NCBI GenBank assembly: GCA_015665455.1
Contig: JADFAD010000005.1
Location: forward strand, 124,001 to 188,000
Reading direction: 5' to 3'
From: Oceanospirillaceae bacterium
Lineage (GTDB): Bacteria > Pseudomonadota > Gammaproteobacteria > Pseudomonadales > Litoribrevibacteraceae
Length of the DNA stretch: 64,000 nucleotides
The position numbers and the translations under genes were made by a program. Positions 37,871 to 48,470 of the stretch are shown here, piece by piece. Under the pieces are notes generated by a model that was given only the letters and a program-made list of their open reading frames with translations, was not told the origin of the DNA and did not search any database. The stretch's first letter is position 1; every line of letters begins with the position of its first letter.

Positions 37871-40723
37871 ATGAGAAACTGGGGCATTCAATCCCGAATA
37901 CTATTAATCACACTATTACCTTTAATCACAATTTCATGTGTATTGGGTGGCTACTTCATCAAAGTACGTCTGGATGATTTGGATACATTGGTTGAACAAA
38001 GAGGCCTTGCCACAATTCGTCAGCTGGCACCGGCATGCGAGTATGGTTTAATTACAAACAACAAACAGGTACTTCAGAAAGTAGCTAACAGTACCTTAAA
38101 CGAGCTCGATGTTCGCTCAGCAAAAATTTATAACAAATACCAACAACAATTGGTTCACTCCGGACCTAACATGTACCGTACAGGCCCGATTGGTGAGTTA
38201 CCTCATGAGGTGACCATCCATCATTACGGTGATTCAATTAGATTAATTACACCTATCTTCGCACAAAATATTTCTAATGCAGATAATAAAGCAGCCTCTT
38301 CACAAGGTAACCTTGACGACACATTGTTCTCTGAAAAGATAGGGTGGGCTGAACTGGAACTGTCCCTAACGAACACTGAGTTAAAAAAATATCAGGCACT
38401 CCTTACCTCCTGTCTATTTTTATTCAGTGGAATTTTGGTTTGTACCATCATCACCATACGTTTCAGCCGTGAAATTACCACCCCCCTAATCAAGTTAACC
38501 CACGCAGTTGAAAGCATCAAACAAGGCAACCTAGATGTACGAGTCAACTCAGAATCTGGCGGAGAGCTACGTATTCTAGAAAGTGGCGTTAACTCGATGG
38601 CCTCTTCGTTAAAAACAGCCTATGACGAAATGCAACAAAGCATTGATCAAGCCACCGAAGACTACCGGCAAACTCTCGAGCAAATTGAAATTCAAAACGT
38701 TGAACTCAACTTAACACGACGAGAAGCGTTAAAAGCCAGCCAAATAAAGTCTGAGTTCCTTGCAAACATGAGTCATGAGATTCGAACACCGCTAAATGGC
38801 ATCATCGGTTTCACCAATCTAATTCTCAAGACTCAACTCACCGCTCGTCAGCTCGACTACACCAATACAATCAAGAAGTCATCTGAGGGGCTTCTTGCCA
38901 TTATTAATGATGTTCTCGACTTTTCTAAGATTGAGGCTGGTAAGTTAGTCCTCGATAAAACCCCCATGAACCTTAGAGACGTAATTGAAGAAATCTTAAC
39001 GATGATGGCACCAGCAGGCCAAGATAAAGGGCTTGAACTTGTATCATTGGTCTACAGTGATGTGCCATCGGATTTGGTGGGTGATCCTCTCAGAATCAAA
39101 CAGATTATTACTAATCTAGTGAATAACGCTATTAAGTTTACGAATAAAGGCAGCGTTATTGTTCGAACCATGCTCGAAGAACAAAAACAGAACTCAGTCA
39201 CTTTAAAAATAAGTGTTACTGACACGGGGATAGGAATGACGGATGAGCAACAACAAGAGTTATTCAGAGCCTTTACTCAAGCAGATACATCCACAACACG
39301 CCAATACGGCGGAACAGGCTTAGGATTAGTCATATCTAAAAAGCTTGTTGAGCACATGGGCGGAGATATTGGTATTGAAAGCTCCTTAAACCAAGGATCG
39401 ACCTTCTGGTTCACTATTAAAATACAAACCAAAGAAGATGCTTCAACCATTTATGAAATGAACAGGCTTATCGAAAAACGGGCACTTATATTCGATACGC
39501 ACCCCACCGCAAGATTAGCCCTTTCTCATGCCATGCAACAGTGGGAAATGCACGCAGATGAAGTAGATGATTTAGAAATCTTTGAGGAATTGGCGTTCCA
39601 AGCACATAACAATAACACCCCGTTTGATGTTGCTGTGTTAGGCATAGGTAAAGATCAACTTGAAAATAAGCACATCATCGACACAATCCGACGAATTCAA
39701 GAACACTTGGATTTACCAACCATTGTTCTGATCAATACGACCGAACAACAAGCCGTTCAGCGCTTTCAACTACTGAACGTCACGTGCCTAACCAAGCCGA
39801 TAATATCGACTAAACTCCATGAAGTATTAATTAGTAGCTTGTTTGATAGCCCAACAACTCTGATAAGCAATACACCTGAGACAACGACAGCTCAATTAGC
39901 TGACCAACAAAAAGCGTCCATACTTGCTGTTGATGATAACGAGGCAAACTTAAAACTAATTAAAACACTGCTCTCCGATATGGGGCATACCGTGTTTGAA
40001 GCTAAGAACGGCGCTGAAGCAGTTGAACAGGTGCAAATAAACACCCCTGATTTGGTTTTCATGGACATCCAAATGCCAGTAATGGACGGCGTTGAAGCCA
40101 CAAAAACCATCCGTAGCCTTGACGAACGCAAGTACCTTCAAATACCGATAATAGCGTTAACCGCCCATGCATTATCAGGTGAGAAAGAAGCATTAATTCA
40201 TGCTGGCTTAAATGATTACATGACCAAGCCGGTTTCAGAAGAGCAACTAGCATCAACTATTTTAAAATGGGTAAGCATTGATTCAAACAACCATCAAGAT
40301 AATGTCCAAAATGAATTTAATACCGCAATAAACGCCACACAAAGTGTGAAGCCAAAGCTAGAAAGCAATCCTCAAAACGAGTTATCTGTTGATATAGACG
40401 AATGTTTGAAACTGGCAGCCGGTAAAGAAGATCTAGCAAAAGACATGCTAAATATGCTGATTGAGAGCTTCCCTCGAGACATCCCGCCAATCACTGAAGC
40501 CCTTTCTAACAACGCTAGAAATGACTTGCTCAATACAGTACACAAAGTTCATGGGGGAACAAGATATTCAGGGGTACCCAAGCTAAGAAATATCTGTCAC
40601 CTATTTGAGTCATCCATTAAAGAGGATGCAAGCGATGACATCATCAACGATTGTCATTCCCAGCTGCTATCCGAAGTAGAAAACATTATTGACTGGAAAG
40701 AAAACAATGACTGGCTTGATTAA
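37871..40723 (+). CDS. barA: Hybrid sensor histidine kinase BarA/GacS
   Basis: BarA/GacS phosphorylates the response regulator UvrY/GacA, which drives the Csr/Rsm small RNAs. The protein has 950 residues. Order: two membrane helices flanking a periplasmic sensor domain (about 10-180), HAMP, coiled coil, HisKA with H302 (NMSHEIRTPLNGI), HATPase, a degenerate receiver (about 540-660) without an acceptor Asp, an intact receiver with D732 (FMDIQMPVMDG), and a C-terminal Hpt domain with H894 (KVHGGTRYSGVPKL). The position beside cysM, rlmD and relA matches Pseudomonas gacS. Neither uvrY/gacA nor csr RNA genes are in this window. Confidence 0.95.
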   Translation: MRNWGIQSRILLITLLPLITISCVLGGYFIKVRLDDLDTLVEQRGLATIRQLAPACEYGLITNNKQVLQKVANSTLNELDVRSAKIYNKYQQQLVHSGPNMYRTGPIGELPHEVTIHHYGDSIRLITPIFAQNISNADNKAASSQGNLDDTLFSEKIGWAELELSLTNTELKKYQALLTSCLFLFSGILVCTIITIRFSREITTPLIKLTHAVESIKQGNLDVRVNSESGGELRILESGVNSMASSLKTAYDEMQQSIDQATEDYRQTLEQIEIQNVELNLTRREALKASQIKSEFLANMSHEIRTPLNGIIGFTNLILKTQLTARQLDYTNTIKKSSEGLLAIINDVLDFSKIEAGKLVLDKTPMNLRDVIEEILTMMAPAGQDKGLELVSLVYSDVPSDLVGDPLRIKQIITNLVNNAIKFTNKGSVIVRTMLEEQKQNSVTLKISVTDTGIGMTDEQQQELFRAFTQADTSTTRQYGGTGLGLVISKKLVEHMGGDIGIESSLNQGSTFWFTIKIQTKEDASTIYEMNRLIEKRALIFDTHPTARLALSHAMQQWEMHADEVDDLEIFEELAFQAHNNNTPFDVAVLGIGKDQLENKHIIDTIRRIQEHLDLPTIVLINTTEQQAVQRFQLLNVTCLTKPIISTKLHEVLISSLFDSPTTLISNTPETTTAQLADQQKASILAVDDNEANLKLIKTLLSDMGHTVFEAKNGAEAVEQVQINTPDLVFMDIQMPVMDGVEATKTIRSLDERKYLQIPIIALTAHALSGEKEALIHAGLNDYMTKPVSEEQLASTILKWVSIDSNNHQDNVQNEFNTAINATQSVKPKLESNPQNELSVDIDECLKLAAGKEDLAKDMLNMLIESFPRDIPPITEALSNNARNDLLNTVHKVHGGTRYSGVPKLRNICHLFESSIKEDASDDIINDCHSQLLSEVENIIDWKENNDWLD

Positions 40724-40733
40724 TTCAAGCCAG
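40711..40733. terminator. Hairpin between the convergent barA and acpS ends
   Basis: CTGGCTTGA and TCAAGCCAG arms with a five-base loop include the barA stop codon. No clear T run follows on either strand. It may protect the 3' ends or stop transcription weakly in both directions. Confidence 0.4.
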
Positions 40734-40734
40734 A

Positions 40735-41112
40735 TTACGAACTTTCCAACACAACAAAGCCTACTACGTATTCTTTCTCATCAGAAATACTCAAGTGAAT
40801 ACTGGAAACAGAGCGCTGCTCGGCTACGTTGAGCGCGCCTCCTGTTAGTTCAACCACCGGCTGCCCTGACTCCAAATTAGACACCTCGATATCATGCCAA
40901 CTGATACCTTTAGCGAGACCAGTACCCAAAGCCTTTAACACGGCTTCCTTAGCCGCAAATCGACTTGCCAAGTATCTAAAAGGTTCTTTCTTTTGAAAAC
41001 AAAGCGCTTGCTCTGAAGACGTTAAAATCCTCTGAGCAAATTTCACTTGTCGATCTAACGCCCTCTTAATACGAGAGACTTCGCAAATGTCCGTTCCAAT
41101 ACCAACTATCAT
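40735..41112 (-). CDS. acpS: Holo-ACP synthase
   Basis: AcpS transfers phosphopantetheine from CoA to ACP. The protein has 125 residues (E. coli 126). The opening [17 protein letters not shown] contains the metal-binding Asp, and [15 protein letters not shown] contains the second ligand Glu, both typical. The ATG overlaps the pdxJ stop by four bases (ATGA), so translation is coupled. The pdxJ-acpS order is that of E. coli. Confidence 0.96.
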   Translation of the reverse strand: MIVGIGTDICEVSRIKRALDRQVKFAQRILTSSEQALCFQKKEPFRYLASRFAAKEAVLKALGTGLAKGISWHDIEVSNLESGQPVVELTGGALNVAEQRSVSSIHLSISDEKEYVVGFVVLESS

Positions 41113-41846
41113 TGAGCAGCAGCTTCTCGTATTAAGCGTTTCATCTCAGATACAGCAGAAGCAAGACCACTAAAAACGGCTCTTGCGATAATAGCATGAC
41201 CAATATTCAGTTCATGGACACCAGGAATTGAAGCGATTGGCTGGACGTTATGGTAATGTAATCCATGACCCGCATTGACTGTTATACCTTTCGAAACCCC
41301 ATAAGCAACGGCTTTTTTTATTCGTTCCAATTCAAAGGTTTCTTGTTCTGCAGTTTCAGCATCGGCGTATGCTCCCGTATGCAATTCAATGACTGGAGCA
41401 CCTGAACGCACAGCAGCATCAATTTGATCTTCATCTGGATCAATAAACAACGATACCTCTACTCCTGCATTAGACAATCGATGAGTAGCCGCCGTAATGT
41501 GTTTCTCATTAGCTAATACGTTCAGCCCACCTTCTGTCGTTAACTCTTCCCGCTTCTCAGGAACAAGACAACAATGCGCAGGTTTAATCCGCTCAGCAAT
41601 AGCAATCATTTCTTCGGTGACGGCCATTTCCAAATTCATTCGAGTGGTCAGTGTTTCATTCAAAATTTCAATGTCGCGATCAATAATATGTCTTCGGTCT
41701 TCACGAAGATGAACAGTAATACCATCTGCCCCCGCTTGTTCAGCAATGGACGCTGCATAAACAGGATCCGGATACTTTGTTCCTCGTGCCTGCCGCAATG
41801 TCGCTATATGATCAATATTAATACCAAGTAAAACGGGCTGGCTCAT
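41109..41846 (-). CDS. pdxJ: Pyridoxine 5'-phosphate synthase
   Basis: PdxJ condenses 1-deoxyxylulose 5-phosphate with aminoacetone phosphate to make pyridoxine 5'-phosphate. The ATG at 41846 gives 245 residues (E. coli 243) starting [22 protein letters not shown], and AAGGA lies about nine bases upstream. A longer form from 41882 would add 12 residues without homology. [10 protein letters not shown] and [12 protein letters not shown] are family motifs. It lies between recO and acpS. Confidence 0.96.
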   Translation of the reverse strand: MSQPVLLGINIDHIATLRQARGTKYPDPVYAASIAEQAGADGITVHLREDRRHIIDRDIEILNETLTTRMNLEMAVTEEMIAIAERIKPAHCCLVPEKREELTTEGGLNVLANEKHITAATHRLSNAGVEVSLFIDPDEDQIDAAVRSGAPVIELHTGAYADAETAEQETFELERIKKAVAYGVSKGITVNAGHGLHYHNVQPIASIPGVHELNIGHAIIARAVFSGLASAVSEMKRLIREAAAQ

Positions 41847-41907
41847 AAATAAATTCCTTTGCAAAAGACGTGATGGATGCATGACAGTGTTTTTTCATAG
41901 TAATGGA

Positions 41908-42651
41908 TCAAGCATCACGCTTAAAGTTAATAAATAAATCTCGACTCTTTAATGATTTACCGTTTAATGCAGAGTGAATCATCACCCGCATTAATCGCTT
42001 TACATCGAGCATGGATGTTTCATCATCTAGATTGTGCTTCTGAAACTTAATTAAACTCAATCCGGAGAAGCACATAGATGGGTACTTTTCATTAAAGATG
42101 CCTTCAGCTTCCGAAACTCCAAAACCAAATTCAGGATGCTGTAGATAACGATAATATTTGTCAGGCACAACTGATTGCCCCGTTATAATATCTGAGAATA
42201 TGTCTGAAACTAATCCAGTTTCAAGCAAGAGATAAAGCTCATAGATACGGAGAACGGGTTCAATAAACACCTGCTTCGCCATAGATTCCAATAGCCATAT
42301 ATAATGGCCATACAGAACTTCAGAGGATGCAAGTTCCGGCAAAAACCGATAGTTTAATTCATTGATGTACAGAGCACTGTAAAGATAATTAGAAACCAAT
42401 GAAGTTGAGCATAACAAAGGATAATTACGATCAATCTCAATTTCAGTGAGGATCTTATGATTTCCTTTAGAACGCCAAGAGACAAGCAAAGGTTTGAAGG
42501 AGGGAATGACGCCAAACTCACTGGATGATCCTTTCACCCAAACGTCAATCTTGCCATAATATTGGGTGAAAAGAGTGAAGACTGCATCACGCTCACCAAC
42601 AGCTCTGTGATGTAGTAAATAAGCAGGCTGGAACATGACTTGTTCAGACAC
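41908..42651 (-). CDS. recO: DNA repair protein RecO
   Basis: RecO helps RecR load RecA on SSB-coated DNA. The protein has 247 residues (E. coli 242). An N-terminal OB-fold opens with AYLLHHRAVGERDAVFTLFTQYYGKI, shown here from its position at about residues 10-35, and a helical domain follows. The C-terminus contains SLKSRDLFINFKR, a family feature. The start is a GTG at 42651, with GGAG about seven bases upstream. It follows era by 23 bases and precedes pdxJ, the usual order. Confidence 0.9.
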   Translation of the reverse strand: MSEQVMFQPAYLLHHRAVGERDAVFTLFTQYYGKIDVWVKGSSSEFGVIPSFKPLLVSWRSKGNHKILTEIEIDRNYPLLCSTSLVSNYLYSALYINELNYRFLPELASSEVLYGHYIWLLESMAKQVFIEPVLRIYELYLLLETGLVSDIFSDIITGQSVVPDKYYRYLQHPEFGFGVSEAEGIFNEKYPSMCFSGLSLIKFQKHNLDDETSMLDVKRLMRVMIHSALNGKSLKSRDLFINFKRDA

Positions 42652-42674
42652 TATTTACTCCAGCCTTATAAAAG

Positions 42675-43589
42675 CTAATCCATTTGATCTAAATAACCAA
42701 GACTTTGCAACGCTCGTTCATCATCAGACCAACCACTTTTGATCTTGACCCAAAGTTTCAAAACGACTTGGTTATCAAATAGGCTCTCCATATCTCTTCG
42801 AGCATCAATGCCTATTTGTTTGATGCAGTCCCCTTTGTTGCCGATCAGGATTCTTTTCTGGCCGTCTTTCTCAACATAGATAGTTGCATCAATATGAATC
42901 AAACCTTTAATAACTTTAAATCGTTCGATCATAACCGTCATTTGATAAGGCACTTCCTCACCCATTTGACGCATAACTTTTTCACGAACAATTTCAGCCG
43001 ATAAAAAACGAGAACTGCGATCAGTTAGCTGATCCTCAGGGTAGATATGAGGACTGTGAGGCAACAACTTCTCAACTTTTTCCTCTAAGACATCAACTTG
43101 GCGACCCGTCTTGGCTGATAATGGGATTATCTCAACGAAATCATGCTTTGAACTGATATCCTGAAGAAAAGGAAGAAGCGTTGATTTGTCTTCTAGCCAG
43201 TCAACCTTATTTACAGCCAAAATCGTTGGAATCCCCGATCGTTTGACCTTCTCAAGGACATAGTCTTCTTCTTCTGTCCAAGCGGTGCGATCGATAATAA
43301 ACACCACAACATCAACACCATCAAGTGCAGATGCCGCTGTCTTATTCATGAAACGATTTAACGCTTTGTCTTTATTTAAATGCAGGCCAGGGGTATCTAC
43401 ATAAACAGCCTGAACATCCTCTTCTGTTTTAACACCAATAATCTGGTGTCTTGTCGTTTGGGGCTTTCGACAAGTAATACTAATCTTCTGACCAAGCAAT
43501 TTATTTAAAAGCGTAGACTTACCAACATTTGGGCGCCCAACAATTGCAACAAAACCACAACGCTGACTTTCTTCTCTTTCCGAGTTCAT
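42675..43589 (-). CDS. era: GTPase Era
   Basis: Era is a GTPase needed for 16S rRNA maturation and 30S assembly. It has 304 residues from the ATG at 43589 (E. coli 301); a GTG just upstream is possible. The G1 motif GRPNVGKST, the G3 motif DTPGLH, the G4 motif NKVD and the G5 motif SAKTGRQVD are visible in the first 170 residues. A KH RNA-binding domain follows ([20 protein letters not shown]). It lies between rnc and recO. Confidence 0.97.
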   Translation of the reverse strand: MNSEREESQRCGFVAIVGRPNVGKSTLLNKLLGQKISITCRKPQTTRHQIIGVKTEEDVQAVYVDTPGLHLNKDKALNRFMNKTAASALDGVDVVVFIIDRTAWTEEEDYVLEKVKRSGIPTILAVNKVDWLEDKSTLLPFLQDISSKHDFVEIIPLSAKTGRQVDVLEEKVEKLLPHSPHIYPEDQLTDRSSRFLSAEIVREKVMRQMGEEVPYQMTVMIERFKVIKGLIHIDATIYVEKDGQKRILIGNKGDCIKQIGIDARRDMESLFDNQVVLKLWVKIKSGWSDDERALQSLGYLDQMD

Positions 43590-43609
43590 CACTTCTTACT
43601 CCAAAACTC

Positions 43610-44308
43610 TTAAATACTGTCGCGTTCATCAACGCCTAAAACGATTAACGCTTCAGCTGCAGCTACCTGTTCCGCAATTCTTCTGCTTGTGCCTTGACCT
43701 TTAGCTATTGAGCCAGAACTTTCAATCGTGCATTCAACATAAAACGTTTGTTGATGAGACAGTCCTTTTACGTCAACCACTTCATATTGAGGCAGCGCTT
43801 GCTTCCGAGATTGAAGGTATTCCTGAAGTCTAGTCTTTGGGTCTTTTAACGTGTCTTTAACTGAAAGCTTTTCCAGTCGAGATTGATACCAAGATAAAAT
43901 AACGCGTTTACATACAGACATATCGCTATTATTTTCTAAGTGAATAGCCCCAATAATCGCTTCAACGGCATCAGCAAGTATCGATTCACGGCGGTAACCA
44001 CCACTTTTCAGCTCACCTGCGCCCATTTTCATGTGCTCACTTAAGCCAAATTCAATGCCTAATTCTGCAAGGGTAGCGCCTTTAACCATGCGAGCCCGAA
44101 GCCGACTTAAGTGGCCTTCCTGCACATCAGGAAAGCGATGATATAGATCCTCACCGATGACATAATTCAGAATTGAATCACCAAGAAACTCTAAGCGCTC
44201 ATTATTTTTCATTCCAACGCTTCGATGGCTTAACGCCAAATCTAAAAGCGCGGTATCTTTAAATTGATAACCTAATTTGTTACCTAAAATTCTATACTCG
44301 TTTGTCAT
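43610..44308 (-). CDS. rnc: Ribonuclease III
   Basis: RNase III cuts double-stranded RNA, including rRNA precursors. The protein has 232 residues (E. coli 226). The catalytic signature [17 protein letters not shown] is near residue 37. [15 protein letters not shown] carries the second acidic cluster. The C-terminal double-stranded RNA-binding domain runs from about residue 155 to the end. It is part of the lepA-lepB-rnc-era-recO series. Confidence 0.97.
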   Translation of the reverse strand: MTNEYRILGNKLGYQFKDTALLDLALSHRSVGMKNNERLEFLGDSILNYVIGEDLYHRFPDVQEGHLSRLRARMVKGATLAELGIEFGLSEHMKMGAGELKSGGYRRESILADAVEAIIGAIHLENNSDMSVCKRVILSWYQSRLEKLSVKDTLKDPKTRLQEYLQSRKQALPQYEVVDVKGLSHQQTFYVECTIESSGSIAKGQGTSRRIAEQVAAAEALIVLGVDERDSI

Positions 44309-44319
44309 TTATAGATCAT

Positions 44320-44691
44320 TTACTTATTTGAAATGTTAACGTGGTTTTTAAAAGTTAAAATCACGTCGATATTTGAAACCATTTTGATTCTTTTTTCATA
44401 ATCGATTCTAATCTGAAGAAACCGATCATCTTCTATAAACTTGATATCCTCAGGTTTTACAGAACGAATGCTATTAATATCCAGCCGCTTTCTGATTAAC
44501 ACCACTATTTCATCGTAAGATGCGTCAGCAAGAGACCTGTCCTGAGATAACGGCTTTAAAACTGAATTAATTGTATTATTATCAATATATAGTGGGACTA
44601 TTTTTAACATCCCCCAAGCAACAAAACCGATAACAAACAAAGTAAACATCAAGGACCACATCGTCCAACCGGCTTGATTTTTAATATTCAT
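44320..44691 (-). CDS. DUF4845 membrane protein
   Basis: The protein has 123 residues with one N-terminal membrane helix (about residues 8-30, WTMWSLMFTLFVIGFVAWGM) and a periplasmic domain of about 90 residues. It fits the DUF4845 proteins that sit between lepB and rnc in many gammaproteobacteria. The ATG at 44691 has GGAG about six bases upstream, better than the TTG two codons earlier. Function is unknown; its stable position suggests a link to protein export or envelope assembly. Confidence 0.8.
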   Translation of the reverse strand: MNIKNQAGWTMWSLMFTLFVIGFVAWGMLKIVPLYIDNNTINSVLKPLSQDRSLADASYDEIVVLIRKRLDINSIRSVKPEDIKFIEDDRFLQIRIDYEKRIKMVSNIDVILTFKNHVNISNK

Positions 44692-44745
44692 CTTCAACTC
44701 CGTTACTATTCCACTTAGTTTCCTGAATGTGCCCTAGCGCTTAAC

Positions 44746-45624
44746 TCACTCAATCCAACGACTTTCAGAGAAAGAAGGTAAGCTCAGCATACTTTCCCAA
44801 TGCATCCAAACAGCAAACGCTTTGCCTACAACCAACTCATCAGGCACAAAGCCCCAAAAACGGCTGTCATTACTGTTATCTCGGTTATCACCCATAACAA
44901 AGTAATGCCCGTCAGGAACCACCCACGTTTTATTTACCCTTGGCAATGCGCTCGCCTTGAATATTTCGTGAGATACATCACCTAACTGTTCAGTATAGCG
45001 TCCCATACGGTTTTGTAAGCTCGGAGCTTTTATTAGCTGCTCATCAATTAACTTATTATTTATATACAGCTGTTTATCGCGATACGTTATTCGATCACCG
45101 GGAAGTCCTACAACACGTTTAATGAAGTTGATCTTTGGATTCTTTGGAAATTTAAAGACCATTACATCCCCGCGATCAGGGTCCTTATAGGAAACAACTT
45201 TAGTTCCTGCAACAGGAAGACGTAAACCATATTCAAATTTATTCACCAAAATAAAGTCATCAACCTCTAGAGTTGGCAACATAGACCCTGAAGGAATTTG
45301 GAAAGGCTCTGCAACGAAAGAACGTACAACCAGCACAACAAAGAAAACAGGAAAGAACGATTTACCTGTCTCTATCAAATACGGTTCTCTACTTACTTTT
45401 GTAAGCGTTTCCTCAAGTTCAAGATACGCACTGTCTTTTGTTGTCGAGTTATTAGCAACTCCCCCAGCTTCGGCAAGAAGTTCTTGCTCTCTAGATTCGA
45501 GTTTCTGCTTAATTTGGTTGACTAGCAAATTTCTAGACTTCTTAAAGAAAGCCAAATCAATGAGCCAGCTAAAGCCACACGCAAACGTTAATACCACTAG
45601 AACCAGAGGAAAATCGATATCCAT
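44746..45624 (-). CDS. lepB: Signal peptidase I
   Basis: LepB removes signal peptides from exported proteins at the periplasmic face of the inner membrane. The protein has 292 residues (E. coli 324). Two membrane segments (about 5-25 and 88-106) precede the catalytic domain. The nucleophile is S114 in IPSGSMLPTLEVDDFILV and the general base lysine is in FIKRVVGLPGDRI. GDNRDNSNDSRFWGFV is the conserved box E. It lies one base after lepA. Confidence 0.97.
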   Translation of the reverse strand: MDIDFPLVLVVLTFACGFSWLIDLAFFKKSRNLLVNQIKQKLESREQELLAEAGGVANNSTTKDSAYLELEETLTKVSREPYLIETGKSFFPVFFVVLVVRSFVAEPFQIPSGSMLPTLEVDDFILVNKFEYGLRLPVAGTKVVSYKDPDRGDVMVFKFPKNPKINFIKRVVGLPGDRITYRDKQLYINNKLIDEQLIKAPSLQNRMGRYTEQLGDVSHEIFKASALPRVNKTWVVPDGHYFVMGDNRDNSNDSRFWGFVPDELVVGKAFAVWMHWESMLSLPSFSESRWIE

Positions 45625-45625
45625 A

Positions 45626-47425
45626 TCAGTCGTCTACCCTTAATACAGCTAAAAATGCCTCCTGAGGCACTTCAACACTTCCCACTTGCTTCATTCGCTT
45701 CTTACCTTCCTTCTGCTTCTGAAGCAACTTTTTCTTACGGCTCACATCACCACCATAACACTTTGCAGTTACATTTTTTCTTAATGCTTTAACATTTGAA
45801 CGAGCAATAACCTGAGCACCAATACTTGCCTGAATAGCAACATCGTACATTTGGCGGGGAATCAACTCTTTCATTTTCTCAACCAAGGCACGACCTTTAC
45901 TCTGACTAATCGCTCTATGAACAATCACAGCAAGTGCATCTACTCGTTCACCATTGATCATAATATCAAGACGAACCATGTCGGATGCTTCAAATCGCTC
46001 AAAACTGAAATCCAGAGAGGCAAAGCCACGGCTCACAGATTTCAATCGATCGAAGAAATCCATGACTACTTCACTCATTGGGATCTCATAATGAAGAGAA
46101 ACTTGACCACCAACAAACAACATATCTTTTTGAACACCGCGCTTTTGAGAACACAAAGTAATTACGTTACCTAAGTATTCCTGAGGCACCAAAATATTCG
46201 CTCTCACGATTGGCTCTCGCATTTCAGAGATAGAGCCGACCGGAGGCAGTCGAGAAGGGTTATCAACCTGAACCGTCTCACCCTTCGAAGTCACTACTTC
46301 ATAAACAACGGTTGGAGCAGTGGTAATCAAGTCTAGATTATATTCACGTTCTAAACGTTCTTGGATGATCTCCATGTGGAGCATACCCAAGAAGCCACAA
46401 CGAAAACCAAAACCAAGTGCATCCGATGACTCAGGCTCATAAAAAAGAGATGCATCGTTCAACGTTAGCTTTGCCAATGCTTCTCGGAAATCTTCATAAT
46501 CATCAGAACTCACAGGGAAGAGTCCAGCATAAACCTGGGGCTTCACTTTTTGAAACCCAGGTAAGACCTCAACGTCAGGCGTTTTTGCTAACGTAATCGT
46601 ATCACCAACGGGTGCGCCCTGAATTTCTTTAATGCTGGCACAAATAAAGCCTACTTCACCTGCTTTTAGGATGCCTGTATCCGTTCGTTTTGGAGTAAAG
46701 ATACCAATACGATCAACACTATGCGTTTGCCCAGTAGACTTGATTAAAACTTTATCGCCTTTTTTAAGTGTCCCGTTCTTCATTCGAACCAAAGACACAA
46801 CACCTAAATAGTTATCAAACCAAGAGTCAATAATCAGCGCTTGCAGATCACCATCAACCTCACCTTTAGGCGCAGGGATATCTTTAACCAAGACCTCTAA
46901 TACATCCTCAATACCCATGCCGCTCTTTGCACTGCAGGGCGTAGCATCTTCAGCATCAATGCCAATGATGTCTTCAATTTCAGCTTTAACCCTTTCTGGT
47001 TCAACCTGGGGTAAATCCATTTTATTCAATACAGGAACAACTTCTAGGCCCTGCTCAATCGCGGTATAACAGTTCGCAACAGACTGGGCTTCAACGCCCT
47101 GAGCAGCGTCAACAACAAGTAAAGCCCCTTCACAGGCCGCCAAAGACCGTGACACTTCATAAGAAAAGTCTACATGTCCTGGAGTATCAATAAAGTTTAG
47201 TTGATAGGTATTCCCATCTTTACTTTTAAAATCCAGCGTTACGCTTTGGGCTTTAATAGTGATGCCCCGTTCGCGCTCCAGATCCATTGAGTCCAGTACC
47301 TGAGCAGCCATTTCACGCTCACTTAAGCCACCACATATCTGAATAAAACGATCGGCAATAGTAGACTTGCCATGATCAATATGGGCAATAATCGAAAAAT
47401 TACGAATATGATCCAAGGAACTCAC
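45626..47425 (-). CDS. lepA: Elongation factor 4
   Basis: LepA (EF4) is a ribosome-associated GTPase linked to initiation and back-translocation. I place the start at the GTG at 47425, which has GAGGG about five bases upstream and gives 599 residues, exactly the E. coli length, starting with [21 protein letters not shown]. Upstream ATG codons would add an unrelated hydrophobic stretch. GTPase motifs [17 protein letters not shown] and NKMDLP are present, as is the C-terminal domain ending KVRK-type basic and [12 protein letters not shown] segments. It is the first gene of the lepA-lepB-rnc unit. Confidence 0.97.
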   Translation of the reverse strand: MSSLDHIRNFSIIAHIDHGKSTIADRFIQICGGLSEREMAAQVLDSMDLERERGITIKAQSVTLDFKSKDGNTYQLNFIDTPGHVDFSYEVSRSLAACEGALLVVDAAQGVEAQSVANCYTAIEQGLEVVPVLNKMDLPQVEPERVKAEIEDIIGIDAEDATPCSAKSGMGIEDVLEVLVKDIPAPKGEVDGDLQALIIDSWFDNYLGVVSLVRMKNGTLKKGDKVLIKSTGQTHSVDRIGIFTPKRTDTGILKAGEVGFICASIKEIQGAPVGDTITLAKTPDVEVLPGFQKVKPQVYAGLFPVSSDDYEDFREALAKLTLNDASLFYEPESSDALGFGFRCGFLGMLHMEIIQERLEREYNLDLITTAPTVVYEVVTSKGETVQVDNPSRLPPVGSISEMREPIVRANILVPQEYLGNVITLCSQKRGVQKDMLFVGGQVSLHYEIPMSEVVMDFFDRLKSVSRGFASLDFSFERFEASDMVRLDIMINGERVDALAVIVHRAISQSKGRALVEKMKELIPRQMYDVAIQASIGAQVIARSNVKALRKNVTAKCYGGDVSRKKKLLQKQKEGKKRMKQVGSVEVPQEAFLAVLRVDD

Positions 47426-47798
47426 AAAACCCTCACGCAACATAGGCATCAAACAAAAAGAGCCGAGCATTTTAAACCAAATTGCTTGCACTCACATTAG
47501 AAATCATTGATTTCCTAGAATTAACCCAAAATAAAACGAATAACAGGCCAAAATACAAGAACATGGAAAGTTCTCTCATCGAAATCCCATGTTCTTGGTA
47601 AAGAGACTTAGGTTATATTTCACATTTCATCAAATTAATGGCAATTAATCGTTTAAACTCATCTCCCCCCCTAGTAATAATAGTTAGTAGATCTATACTT
47701 AAACGGATACGGATAACAAGAATAAACGAATAAAATTAATGAACAGAACTTCAACCTACCGTCATCGACTGGAGCTAAGCATCTAGATACTCAATGAC
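47426..47798. other. Intergenic region between lepA and the yfiR-like gene
   Basis: This 373-base AT-rich gap lies between divergent genes. It contains an 11-base-pair inverted repeat (47556-47597) and a C-rich stretch near 47666-47671. A TATACT near 47694 could be a -10 box for the plus-strand genes, but no good -35 precedes it. A 15-codon open frame at 47739-47786 ends 12 bases before the yfiR-like ATG. Nothing else stands out. Confidence 0.5.
47556..47597. repeat. Inverted repeat, 11-base-pair arms
   Basis: CAAGAACATGG and CCATGTTCTTG are perfect arms with a 20-base spacer. Neither side is followed by a T run, so it is not an intrinsic terminator. It could be an RNA structure in a long leader, a regulator site, or part of a small RNA. 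Confidence 0.55.
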
Positions 47799-48470
47799 AT
47801 GAAGAACAACCTTATCTTAGCCGTCGCATATATCTTAGTGACCAGTAATTTAATAATTTTATTTTGTCTTAAACAGGCCAACAAATTTACTCGCTTAAAA
47901 TCAGCGTTTTTCAATAAAAACCAACAGACTAGATCACGTTTCAAACTGGTATTTCTTTCAGTTTCTCTTATCTCTTTTCCCTGCTTCAGCGTCGCAGAAT
48001 CTGTTGACCAACAAAAACTGTTAAAAATTGAAGCCGCCTACCTTTATAAATTTACAAAATTTATAAAATGGCCAGAATTTAGATTTCAAGACTCTTCCAA
48101 CTTAAATATATGTTTGGTTGGAGAAGATCTAAGCAGGCTCAACAAGCTGTTAACACGAGGCATCTCAGGCAAACAATCCAACGGTAGAACCCTTCAGATT
48201 TATCACTACCAAAGCAATCTAATATCAACGAACACTAACAATTGCCATCTAATTTATCTTAATCAGTACACAATTAAGCCCCTAGAGCCCGAGTTTGATG
48301 TATCTTCTACGCTCGTCATTAGTGCGCCGAATAATACCAACGCATTACATAGCCTAATATCACTCCATATCGACTCAGGAAAATTAATATTCTCAGTAAA
48401 CCAAGAGATCTTGTCTCACTCCCTTTTAGAAATTAATGCAGCGCTTTTATCTCTTGCGAGGAAAAAGTAA
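47799..48470 (+). CDS. YfiR-like (DUF4154) periplasmic protein
   Basis: The protein has 223 residues. The core IEAAYLYKFTKFIKWPEF is the DUF4154/YfiR signature, and the two later cysteines (NLNICLVG, NTNNCHLIYL) are in the family's positions. In P. aeruginosa YfiR is a periplasmic repressor of the diguanylate cyclase YfiN. The N-terminus is odd: a hydrophobic segment (about 5-24) is followed by a basic stretch and a second signal-peptide-like segment (about 49-66, ending FSVAES), with no alternative ATG, GTG or TTG between them. The stop and the next ATG share one base, so it is co-translated with the histidine kinase. Confidence 0.85.
   Translation: MKNNLILAVAYILVTSNLIILFCLKQANKFTRLKSAFFNKNQQTRSRFKLVFLSVSLISFPCFSVAESVDQQKLLKIEAAYLYKFTKFIKWPEFRFQDSSNLNICLVGEDLSRLNKLLTRGISGKQSNGRTLQIYHYQSNLISTNTNNCHLIYLNQYTIKPLEPEFDVSSTLVISAPNNTNALHSLISLHIDSGKLIFSVNQEILSHSLLEINAALLSLARKK

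Noticed and set aside
47739-47786. A 15-codon open frame just before the yfiR-like gene
   Set aside because: No ribosome site and no repeated regulatory codons, so a leader-peptide attenuator is not supported.
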